A stretch of DNA of 5,082 nt. It comes from Actinomycetota bacterium. Lineage in GTDB: Bacteria > Actinomycetota > Thermoleophilia > Solirubrobacterales > 70-9. A program made the translations under genes and the position numbers. Positions 1 through 5,029 of this stretch are shown one piece after another (position 1 is the stretch's first letter; each line of letters starts with the position of its first letter). The notes under the pieces were generated by a model. It saw only the letters and a program-made list of their open reading frames with translations. It was not told the DNA's origin and made no database searches. Location of the stretch: the NCBI GenBank assembly GCA_005884985.1, contig VAYK01000061.1, forward strand, positions 1 to 5,082, in the 5' to 3' direction.

Positions 1-220
1 GGGCCTTCTCCGCGGGATCGCCGGCAACAATGACGTGGTAAATAGTCGGATGAAGACCGGCCTTGTTGATTCCGAGCCCCGTGGTGGCGTTTCCCTGGGG
101 ATCGAGATCGACAAGGAGGGTCGGGCGCCCCGCCAGGGCAAGCCCAGTCGCGAGATTGATAGCGGTCGTCGTCTTGCCGACGCCGCCCTTCTGGTTAACG
201 ATGGCGACTGTTCTGGCTAT
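1..220 (-). CDS. parA: ParA/Soj chromosome-partition ATPase, N-terminal part (gene runs off the left edge)
   Basis: ParA is the Walker-type ATPase that, with ParB bound to parS, segregates newly replicated origins. About 73 codons are visible. The translation begins [19 protein letters not shown]: a beta strand, then the deviant Walker A motif KGGVGKTT with the signature lysine typical of ParA/MinD proteins. [16 protein letters not shown] follows, the conserved A' motif containing DxDPQGN. Soj/ParA proteins normally start 'M-x-R-x-I-A-I-x-N-Q-K', so the expected Met falls on the ATA codon at 220-218. The frame is open upstream only to a TAG at 268-266 and holds no ATG, GTG or TTG. The tandem GTGs at 226-231 are in another frame. 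I placed the start at ATA by alignment, so the start is uncertain although the family is not. The gene follows rsmG after a gap holding two parS-like sites, and parB would be expected beyond the left edge. Confidence 0.93.
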   Translation of the reverse strand, partial: MARTVAIVNQKGGVGKTTTAINLATGLALAGRPTLLVDLDPQGNATTGLGINKAGLHPTIYHVIVAGDPAEKA

Positions 221-304
221 ATTCTCACCACGGCGGCCTTTCTCCTCGACCGCCGGCCAATCATACTACGCAGGGCCAAGAGACCTCTCACCGATTCTGC
301 GGCC

Positions 305-320
305 TGTTCCACGTGGCACA
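305..320. promoter_or_regulatory. parS-like ParB-binding site 1
   Basis: The site reads TGTTCCACGTGGCACA. It matches the widespread bacterial parS palindrome TGTTCCACGTGGAACA at 15 of 16 positions; the one difference is C for A in the right half. It lies between rsmG and parA, beside the replication origin, where parS sites usually sit. ParB should load here and spread on flanking DNA. Function is inferred from sequence match and context. Confidence 0.85.
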
Positions 321-340
321 CTTAAGGATCTAATCGGAGA

Positions 341-356
341 CGTTCCACGTGGCACA
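341..356. promoter_or_regulatory. parS-like ParB-binding site 2
   Basis: The site reads CGTTCCACGTGGCACA. It shares 15 exact bases with site 1 (306-320 and 342-356) and lies 36 bp further right, ending five bases before the rsmG stop codon. It carries the same C-for-A change in the right half plus a C for T at the first base, so it is probably slightly weaker than site 1. Confidence 0.8.
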
Positions 357-361
357 TTCGC

Positions 362-967
362 CTATTCCCGTCGGAAAATAGCGAATCGACGAGTTTCTCC
401 TGGTTTAACACCCGCAACCGTCATCCACAACCCGGCCGGCAGCCGATACTCCTTCGGTGGCCCGGAAGCGATGACCACGCCGCCCGGCTTGACGAGGTGA
501 ACACCGAGACCGAAGAGATAGCCCACATCGCCGGCGCACCGAGCAACCACCGCATCGAACTGCCCCGCCGATCGCCGAACGACGTCCTCGAGTCTCTCGC
601 CCAAAACTTTGGTCTCGGGGAACGCGAGTTCACGGATCGCCGCTGATAGGAACGACACCCGTTTTTGCCTGGACTCCACCATCGTCAATCGCATCTCCGG
701 ATCGACGATCTTGAGCGGTATTCCAGGGACGCCAGCGCCAGAGCCGGCGTCGAGGATATCGCGCGCGGCAGGCGGGAGGGCACGGCGAAACAGGAGACTA
801 TCGAGGAAGACCCGCTCGACGATCCAGCCAGGTTCGTTCGATCCCAAAAATCGGTGGGTGGTTTGCCATTTCACCAATATATTCAAATATTTAATGAACG
901 ACTCGGTTTCGGTGTCGCTGAGCTCGCGACCGAGGACGCTCCGAGCGCCCCGCCTGAGGGCCGACAG
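362..967 (-). CDS. rsmG: 16S rRNA (guanine-N7) methyltransferase RsmG/GidB
   Basis: RsmG uses S-adenosylmethionine to methylate N7 of a guanine in the 530 loop of 16S rRNA (G527 in E. coli). Visible features include a helix ending in YLNILVKW, the VFLDSLL segment matching the family's 'HfxDSL', the SAM-binding motif DAGSGAGVPG followed by PLKI, the acidic motif-II region MVESRQKR, and the late strand VKPGGVV. The 'NLT' after the Trp is replaced by HRFLGS, a divergence. The only canonical in-frame start is TTG at 886-884 (174 residues), which would remove the N-terminal helix region LRRGARSVLGRELSDTE. That segment is open in frame and looks like the family, so I placed the start at CTG 967-965 (201 residues, near E. 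coli's 207). No Shine-Dalgarno is visible there. The gene lies 13 nt after the yidC stop, probably in the same transcript. Family is certain; start is uncertain. Confidence 0.9.
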   Translation of the reverse strand: MSALRRGARSVLGRELSDTETESFIKYLNILVKWQTTHRFLGSNEPGWIVERVFLDSLLFRRALPPAARDILDAGSGAGVPGIPLKIVDPEMRLTMVESRQKRVSFLSAAIRELAFPETKVLGERLEDVVRRSAGQFDAVVARCAGDVGYLFGLGVHLVKPGGVVIASGPPKEYRLPAGLWMTVAGVKPGETRRFAIFRRE

Positions 968-980
968 AGGCGCGGCGTTG

Positions 981-2660
981 CTACGCGCGGGCGGCGTCCT
1001 TCGCCTCTCGGGCCGCAGCGGACGCGGAGCGGTCCATCAGCTTCTGCTGGAGAATCTGGAGCACGTTCGACACGAACCAGTAGAGGACCAGTCCCGAAGG
1101 CAGGTTCAGAAACATGAACGTGAAGATGAACGGCATGATCAGCATCATCTTGGCTTGGCGCGGGTCGCCGGTCATCGGCGTCATCTTCTGCTGAAAGAAC
1201 ATCGACACGCCCATCAGGACCGTCAAGACGTACGTGGGGTCGTGACTCGCGAGATCGCAGACCCAGAGATCGATGCCGAAAAGCCGGCCGAAGCAGAGGA
1301 ACGGCGCGTTCTGGAGCTCGACGGACACCGAGAGCGCGAGGTAGAGCGCGTAGAAGATCGGGACCTGGGCGATCATCGGCAGACATCCGCCCATCGGGTT
1401 CACCTTGTACTTCCGGTACAGCTCGAGGGTCTCGCGCTGCAGCCGCTGGGGATCGCTCTTGTACTTGCTCCTGAGCGCGTTGATCTGCGGCTGGAGCACC
1501 TGCATGGCTTTCATCGAGCGCATGCTCTTGAGGGTGAGCGGATAGAACAGCACCTTCGAAAGGATCGTAATCAGGATGATCGCGACCCCATAGTTACCTA
1601 CGAATCGGTACACCCAGTTCATAAACTTCAGGATCGGCAGGCCGAGCCATTCCATCGGCAGACCGCCCCACTGCCGAGGGACGGGAAAGCCGCCGAAATT
1701 CAGCGAGCCCTCGAGCCCGTAGGCCTCGAGGCGGCCCACTTCCTTCGGGCCGATGTAGACGAGCGCCCGTCCCTCCCAGGACTGGCCGGGCGCGATCGCC
1801 GCCGTCGTCTGCAGCCCGACCGTGACCTTCGCCGCCTCCTGGTTCTTGCCCTCGGGCTTGGGGTCTCCGCTGATCGCGAGCTTGAATCCGCCGGTCTTCG
1901 GGATGAACGCCGCGAGGTACCACGTGCTGTCGACCGCGACCCACGCGCCGTCGAGCAGCTGATTGCCGACAGCCTTGGCGCCCTCGACCCGCGAGACATG
2001 CCCCTCGGAGGACCACACGACCTCGTTCGCGTGCTGCCCCAGGAACTTCTCCGCCCCGCTCTTTTGGACCGGATGCGCGACCCAGGGCAGCGCGACCGTC
2101 ACCGTCCGGGCTGGGCCCGCCGGATTGTCGATCCGGATTCGCACGTCCATCGCGAAATCGTCGGCGCGAAATCCCAGGGTCTGGGTGATGATCAGCCCCT
2201 CGTCCTGCCCTTTGAGCAATATGTCGCCGGCCTGGCCGCGCGCGTCGAGGACGATCGCGTCCGGGGCGATGTCCATCGGGACGGTTTCGGGCGGGCGCTG
2301 ATCGATGCCGACGCTCAGGCCCGTCGACCCGAATTCGCCGACCGCGACCAATGGCTTTTCACCACGGTACTTCAGCGTCCATTCCTGGAGCTTTCCGCCC
2401 TCGCTGCTGACCACGGCTCGGTAGAGGGGCGCCTCGACCTTCGCCGTTCGCTGAGGTGGCGACACCGGCGGCACCGGGGCGGAGGCGGGCGCCGGAGCCG
2501 GGGGCGCCGCCGGTGAGGGGGCCTGGGCCGGGGGTGAGGCGGTGGTCTTGGGTGGCTCGCTCGGGGCCTTGGTCTCCTGTCCAGAGGGCATGAATAGCGC
2601 CTGGTACAAAATCAGGAGCCCAGCCATCAGCACTGCCGCTAAAATTGCTCTTTTTTCCAT
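981..2660 (-). CDS. yidC: YidC/Oxa1 membrane protein insertase, Gram-negative type
   Basis: YidC inserts and folds inner-membrane proteins, alone or with SecYEG. The 559-residue protein starts MEKRAILAAVLMAGLLILYQ, the N-terminal anchor (about 5-24). A Pro/Ala-rich linker follows (about 32-71), then the periplasmic P1 beta domain (about 75-330). The conserved insertase core starts near 340: TM2 about 355-377 with YPLT, a charged cytoplasmic hairpin (about 378-420, LQPQINALRSKY), NPMGGCLPMIAQVPIF opening TM3 (421-436), TVLMGVSMFFQQKM (480-493), and the last segments with LPSGLVLYWFVSN (520-532). The groove position that is Arg in E. coli (R366) appears to be Lys369. Length and P1 domain match diderm YidC (E. 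coli 548). The start ATG (2660-2658) lies three bases after the yidD stop, so translation is likely coupled; no strong Shine-Dalgarno is visible. Antisense and other-frame ORFs here are shadows. Confidence 0.97.
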   Translation of the reverse strand: MEKRAILAAVLMAGLLILYQALFMPSGQETKAPSEPPKTTASPPAQAPSPAAPPAPAPASAPVPPVSPPQRTAKVEAPLYRAVVSSEGGKLQEWTLKYRGEKPLVAVGEFGSTGLSVGIDQRPPETVPMDIAPDAIVLDARGQAGDILLKGQDEGLIITQTLGFRADDFAMDVRIRIDNPAGPARTVTVALPWVAHPVQKSGAEKFLGQHANEVVWSSEGHVSRVEGAKAVGNQLLDGAWVAVDSTWYLAAFIPKTGGFKLAISGDPKPEGKNQEAAKVTVGLQTTAAIAPGQSWEGRALVYIGPKEVGRLEAYGLEGSLNFGGFPVPRQWGGLPMEWLGLPILKFMNWVYRFVGNYGVAIILITILSKVLFYPLTLKSMRSMKAMQVLQPQINALRSKYKSDPQRLQRETLELYRKYKVNPMGGCLPMIAQVPIFYALYLALSVSVELQNAPFLCFGRLFGIDLWVCDLASHDPTYVLTVLMGVSMFFQQKMTPMTGDPRQAKMMLIMPFIFTFMFLNLPSGLVLYWFVSNVLQILQQKLMDRSASAAAREAKDAARA

Positions 2661-2663
2661 AGT

Positions 2664-2903
2664 TTACGCGTGCTGCCGTCTCGGGGGCGGCGGGGGATCG
2701 AAGCCTCCGGCACGAAACGGCTGGCACCGCAGAATCCGCCGCAAGGCCAGCCAGCTTCCCCTGAACACCCCATGATCGATCACCGCGAGACGTGCGTATT
2801 CCGAGCAGGTCGGAGCGAATCGGCAGGCTGAGCCAACCAGGGGAGAAAGCAGCCACTGGTAGCCCCTGATACCGGCAACCGCGAGGTGACCGAGCCAGCT
2901 CAC
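2664..2903 (-). CDS. yidD: Membrane protein insertion efficiency factor YidD
   Basis: YidD is a small membrane-associated protein encoded between rnpA and yidC in very many bacteria. It helps insert YidC- and Sec-dependent membrane proteins, by a mechanism that is not well defined. The 79-residue product has the family signature in order: an amphipathic N-terminus ending GIRGYQWLLSPLVG (11-24), CRFAPTCSEYA (27-37), HGVFRGSWLALRRILRCQPF (44-63) and GGFDP (66-70). The conserved cysteines are at 27, 33 and 60. A short polyproline tail (about 70-74) closes the protein. The start is GTG at 2903-2901, overlapping the rnpA stop by four bases (GTGA), which suggests translational coupling in place of a clear Shine-Dalgarno. 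The stop lies three bases before the yidC ATG. Confidence 0.96.
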   Translation of the reverse strand: MSWLGHLAVAGIRGYQWLLSPLVGSACRFAPTCSEYARLAVIDHGVFRGSWLALRRILRCQPFRAGGFDPPPPPRRQHA

Positions 2904-3208
2904 TGGCGAGTGCCGGCCAAGGCCCCGCGTAGCTCCTCCACGAGCGCCGCAAACTTCATGTCCAATACCCGCTTCTTTCCCACGATCACGATCGCCGCGC
3001 TCGCCGGCGCGGCCCCTCGGGCCGCGCGATACGCTTCCCGTAGCCTACGCCGGATTCGGTTTCGATCGACCGCGCGGCTGAGCTGCCGGCTCACCGCGAA
3101 GCCCACGCGCCGCGCTCGAGTCGTTTCCGTCCAGAGCACGAGACACGCCGGTCGGTCGATCCGCTTACCCCGCTGGAAGAGCGCCTGGAATTCGGCGCTG
3201 GTGGTCAA
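2900..3208 (-). CDS. rnpA: Ribonuclease P protein component RnpA
   Basis: RnpA is the basic protein subunit of RNase P. It binds the catalytic RNA and the 5' leader of precursor tRNAs. The 102-residue reading has the usual order: EFQALFQRGKR (6-16) as the first helix, the strand RRVGFAVSRQLSRAV (33-47), and the RNR signature RNRIRRRLREAYR (49-61) that contacts the RNA, then a strand AAIVIVGKK (71-79) and a C-terminal helix. I used TTG at 3208-3206 because it is the only canonical start. In-frame codons just upstream read LPRSER, which resembles the residues normally preceding this helix in RnpA (E. coli FPRELRL), and they are open back to a TAA inside rpmH near 3252. The true start may therefore be a near-cognate codon upstream. 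It lies 26 nt downstream of the rpmH stop and overlaps yidD by four bases. Confidence 0.93.
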   Translation of the reverse strand: MTTSAEFQALFQRGKRIDRPACLVLWTETTRARRVGFAVSRQLSRAVDRNRIRRRLREAYRAARGAAPASAAIVIVGKKRVLDMKFAALVEELRGALAGTRQ

Positions 3209-3234
3209 ACGCTCACTACGCGGAAGTCGGCCCG

Positions 3235-3369
3235 CTACACGGTCAGGCGTTTACGCCCCTTCGCGCGCCGACGCTTGAGCGTCCGCCGCCCGCCCTTCGT
3301 TTTCATACGCTCCCGGAAGCCGTGCGTCTTCTTCCGATGACGCACATTTGGCTGGAACGTGCGCTTCAT
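3235..3369 (-). CDS. rpmH: 50S ribosomal protein L34
   Basis: L34 is a small, very basic protein of the large ribosomal subunit. The 44-residue product starts [18 protein letters not shown] and ends [12 protein letters not shown], aligning with E. coli L34 almost end to end. The ATG at 3369-3367 is chosen because the family starts 'MKRT[FY]QP'. A purine-rich Shine-Dalgarno sits just upstream, and a longer in-frame reading from 3417 would translate through the promoter. It is the first gene of the leftward operon rpmH-rnpA-yidD-yidC-rsmG and is divergent from dnaA across the origin region. Confidence 0.98.
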   Translation of the reverse strand: MKRTFQPNVRHRKKTHGFRERMKTKGGRRTLKRRRAKGRKRLTV

Positions 3370-3374
3370 GAGGG

Positions 3375-3384
3375 TCCCCTTTCC
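3375..3384 (-). promoter_or_regulatory. Ribosome binding site of rpmH
   Basis: On the minus strand the sequence reads GGAAAGGGGA, five bases before the ATG. It is a strong purine-rich Shine-Dalgarno, and it fixes the short L34 start rather than the upstream in-frame ATG at 3417. Confidence 0.75.
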
Positions 3385-3394
3385 AAACCGGCGT

Positions 3395-3422
3395 AGTGTA
3401 GCAGCAGGGGACTTCAAGTCAA
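3395..3422 (-). promoter_or_regulatory. Sigma70-type promoter of the rpmH operon
   Basis: On the minus strand TTGACT (-35, 3422-3417) and TACACT (-10, 3400-3395) are separated by 16 bp. Five of six -35 bases and four of six -10 bases match the consensus TTGACA/TATAAT. The promoter sits about 26 bp upstream of the rpmH start codon and is the best candidate to drive the leftward operon. Prediction from sequence only. Confidence 0.7.
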
Positions 3423-3434
3423 CTCACGAAGCTC

Positions 3435-3464
3435 TTGCGACGGGGTTTCGCTCTGTGCTAGGTT
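3435..3464 (+). promoter_or_regulatory. Possible dnaA promoter
   Basis: TTGCGA (3435-3440) and TAGGTT (3459-3464) are separated by 18 bp, with a TGC extended -10 (3456-3458). The hexamers match consensus at four and three of six positions. Its position, divergent from the rpmH promoter and upstream of the DnaA boxes, would let DnaA binding at 3543-3574 act on dnaA transcription. The match is weak. Confidence 0.35.
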
Positions 3465-3542
3465 TCAGCATCCTTTGGTTCGGCCACGTGAGGTGCTGTC
3501 TTCAGATGTCCGTTAACGCGCCGGGACCGGTCGTGCCCACCG

Positions 3543-3562
3543 CTATCCACACCTGTGGATAA
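3543..3562. promoter_or_regulatory. oriC: Inverted pair of DnaA boxes (origin region / dnaA autoregulation)
   Basis: CTATCCACA (3543-3551, plus strand) faces TGTGGATAA (3554-3562), which is the perfect consensus TTATCCACA on the minus strand. Together they form an 8-bp inverted repeat with a two-base centre, 40 bp before the dnaA start codon. DnaA bound here could both help assemble the origin complex and repress dnaA. The perfect box, the pairing and the location make this well supported. Confidence 0.88.
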
Positions 3563-3565
3563 CCC

Positions 3566-3574
3566 TGTGCGTAA
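3566..3574 (-). promoter_or_regulatory. Degenerate DnaA box
   Basis: TGTGCGTAA reads TTACGCACA on the minus strand. It differs from the relaxed consensus TTWTNCACA at one position (C for T at the fourth base). It lies three bases beyond the inverted DnaA-box pair, so it could be a lower-affinity cooperative site. Confidence 0.45.
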
Positions 3575-3601
3575 CTCGCTGCGGAAGCCCCAGGGATCCT
3601 T

Positions 3602-4865
3602 GTGGTAGAAGGCCTTTGGGAGCGCATGCTGGAAGCCGTTGGACGGCGCCTCCCGACGGCTGTTGTCGACTCCTGGGTGCGTCCCTGCCGTCTGATCGCG
3701 GTCGAAGGCGACCATCTGCGCATCGCGACACCGAACACGTTCTCGCGTAACTGGCTCCTCGAGCACCATCTGGCCGTGCTCAAGAGCGCCGCGCAGGAGT
3801 GTATCGGCGGGGATCCTCGACTCTCGATCGAGGTCGACGATCGCCTCGAATCCCGTCAACCCCCGCTACACCTTCGAGAGCTTCGTCGTGGGATCGGCGA
3901 ACCAGTTCGCCCAGGCGGCCTGCCAAGCCGTGGCCGAGCTGCCGTCGCGCGCCTACAACCCGCTGTTCATCTATGGCGGCGTCGGCCTCGGCAAGACCCA
4001 CTTGCTCCACGCCGTGGGTCACCAGTCGGCCCGGCTCTTCCCCGGACTCACGGTCGTCTACCTGTCGTCGGAGCGCTTCACCAACGAATTGATCAACTCG
4101 ATCCGCTACGACCGCACCGCGGAATTCCGCGGCCGCTATCGCACGATCGACCTCCTGCTCATCGACGACATCCAGTTCATCTCCGGCAAGGAGCGCACGC
4201 AGGAAGAGTTCTTCCACACGTTCAACGACCTCTACGAGTCGCACAAGCAGATCATCGTATCCAGCGACTGCTCGCCGAAGGACATTCCCGAGCTCGAGGA
4301 GCGGCTGCGCTCACGGTTCGAATGGGGGCTCATCGCCGACATCCAGCCCCCGGACTTCGAGACCCGCGTGGCCATTCTCAAGAAAAAGGCCGAGCTCGAG
4401 CGCGTGATCCTGCCCGACGACGCCGCCTATCTCATCGGCGGCCGGGTCAAGTCCAACATCCGCGAGCTCGAGGGCTCGCTCACGCGCATGATCGCGTTCT
4501 GCGCCCTGACCGGCCGCGAGATGAACGTCGACCTCGCCCAGGAAGTCCTGTCCGAGCTGTGGGGCGACGAAGAGAAGATCATCACGATCGAGCAGGTCCA
4601 GCGCAAGGTCTGCGACCTCTTCGCGGTGAAGCCCTCCGACCTCAAGGCCAAGACGCGCACCAAGACCATCGCCTTCCCCCGTCAGGTCGCGATGTACCTC
4701 GCGCGCAAGCTCACCCACGCCTCCCTCGCGGAAATCGGCCGCGCCTTCGGCGGCAAGGACCACACGACCGTGCTCCACGCCGTCGACAAGATCACGACGC
4801 TCCTCGAGGAAGATCCCAAGCTGCGCAAGACCATCGACACACTTATCCAGGGGATTCAGATCTGA
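3602..4865 (+). CDS. dnaA: Chromosomal replication initiator DnaA, with one frame break
   Basis: DnaA is the AAA+ initiator that binds DnaA boxes and opens the origin. Domain I (1-80) aligns with E. coli without gaps at its start: Trp6, Leu17-Pro18 and Trp25-x-Arg-Pro. That supports the GTG start at 3602, with AGGGA five bases upstream. Reading then must shift by one base between about 3840 and 3857. The later frame gives [13 protein letters not shown], Walker A GGVGLGKT (125-132), Walker B LLLIDD (184-189), sensor 1 VSSD (219-222), the arginine-finger region LRSRFEWG (Arg238) and sensor 2 IRELEG (Arg287). Domain IV has the DnaA-box-recognition signature [11 protein letters not shown] (383-393). 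The corrected protein is about 420 residues with almost no domain II. Without correction the first frame runs on as nonsense to 5014, and the second frame alone (first GTG at 3888) lacks domain I. All catalytic motifs are intact, so a functional gene with a sequence error is likelier than a pseudogene. Confidence 0.95.
3840..3858 (+). other. Frame-break site within dnaA
   Basis: Domain I ends in one frame with SIEVDD (last codon 3839-3841). The AAA+ domain begins in the next frame with AAC at 3858-3860 (Asn of NPRYTF). One surplus base, or a loss of 3n+2 bases, explains the change. Removing one C from the CCC at 3852-3854 gives the smooth reading LES-VNPRYTF. No stop in either frame narrows the position further. 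Confidence 0.85.
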
Positions 4866-4956
4866 TCCACCGTTCGGCCCCCGCCGTCCACGCCCTTATC
4901 CCCGACGCCCGTGTCACCGATCTCTCGACCACGACGGCGTTTCCGTCCGATCCCCG

Positions 4957-4965
4957 CTATCCACA
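4957..4965 (+). promoter_or_regulatory. oriC: DnaA box in the dnaA-dnaN gap
   Basis: CTATCCACA, one base from TTATCCACA, lies in the noncoding gap after dnaA. It sits inside a 14-base exact repeat, CCGCTATCCACACC, that is also found at 3540-3553 upstream of dnaA. It points towards the CTA-triplet run and AT-rich stretch to its right, so it is the likely anchor for origin unwinding. Confidence 0.8.
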
Positions 4966-4976
4966 CCGCTCGACGG

Positions 4977-5018
4977 CTACTATGACTACTAGTTGTTCTA
5001 TCTTCTCCTTCTAAAAAC
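4977..5018. other. Candidate origin unwinding element: DnaA-trios plus AT-rich stretch
   Basis: Starting 11 bp after the DnaA box at 4957-4965, the upper strand reads CTA CTA TGA CTA CTA (4977-4991). The lower strand therefore carries 3'-GAT triplets at four of five positions, the DnaA-trio motif on which DnaA assembles on single-stranded DNA. The intervening 11 bp (CCGCTCGACGG) is GC-rich. Next comes a pyrimidine- and AT-rich stretch (4993-5018, only 8 of 26 bases G or C). This box, GC spacer, trio, AT-rich order is the basal unwinding layout described in Bacillus subtilis. Function here is inferred. Confidence 0.6.
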
Positions 5019-5029
5019 GAGAGAACATC

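Noticed and set aside
226..231. Tandem GTG codons with an AGGAG upstream as a parA start
   Set aside because: They are not in the frame that encodes the ParA Walker motif; use would require an indel.
260..265. TATGAT on the minus strand as a -10 element for parA
   Set aside because: No -35-like hexamer is found at a suitable distance, so a promoter cannot be supported.
63..500. 145-codon plus-strand frame across parA, the parS sites and the end of rsmG
   Set aside because: It is antisense to two conserved genes, runs through the parS sites, and has no family resemblance.
1916..1931. CACGTG at 1921-1926 inside yidC as a parS site
   Set aside because: Only the core matches; the right arm has no parS bases, and the sequence is explained by YidC codons.
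609..2516. 635-codon open frame on the plus strand, antisense to yidC and part of rsmG
   Set aside because: It mirrors two confidently identified genes and gives a low-complexity Arg/His/Asp-rich translation with no recognisable domain, typical of antisense frames in GC-rich DNA.
3370..3417. N-terminal extension of L34 from an ATG at 3417
   Set aside because: The extension is not part of the L34 family and would be translated from the promoter region; the ATG at 3369 has the strong ribosome binding site.
3481..3496. CACGTG at 3485-3490 as a third parS site
   Set aside because: The flanking bases do not match the parS arms on either side.
4843..4904. TTATCCAGG (4843) and TTATCCCCG (4896) as further DnaA boxes
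   Set aside because: Each has two mismatches in the conserved CACA end, and the first is inside dnaA coding sequence; too weak to call.
3858..5014. Continuation of the first dnaA frame past the frame break to 5014
   Set aside because: After about residue 84 the translation is Arg/Pro/His-rich and unrelated to DnaA, while the neighbouring frame encodes a perfect AAA+ domain and domain IV over the same bases.
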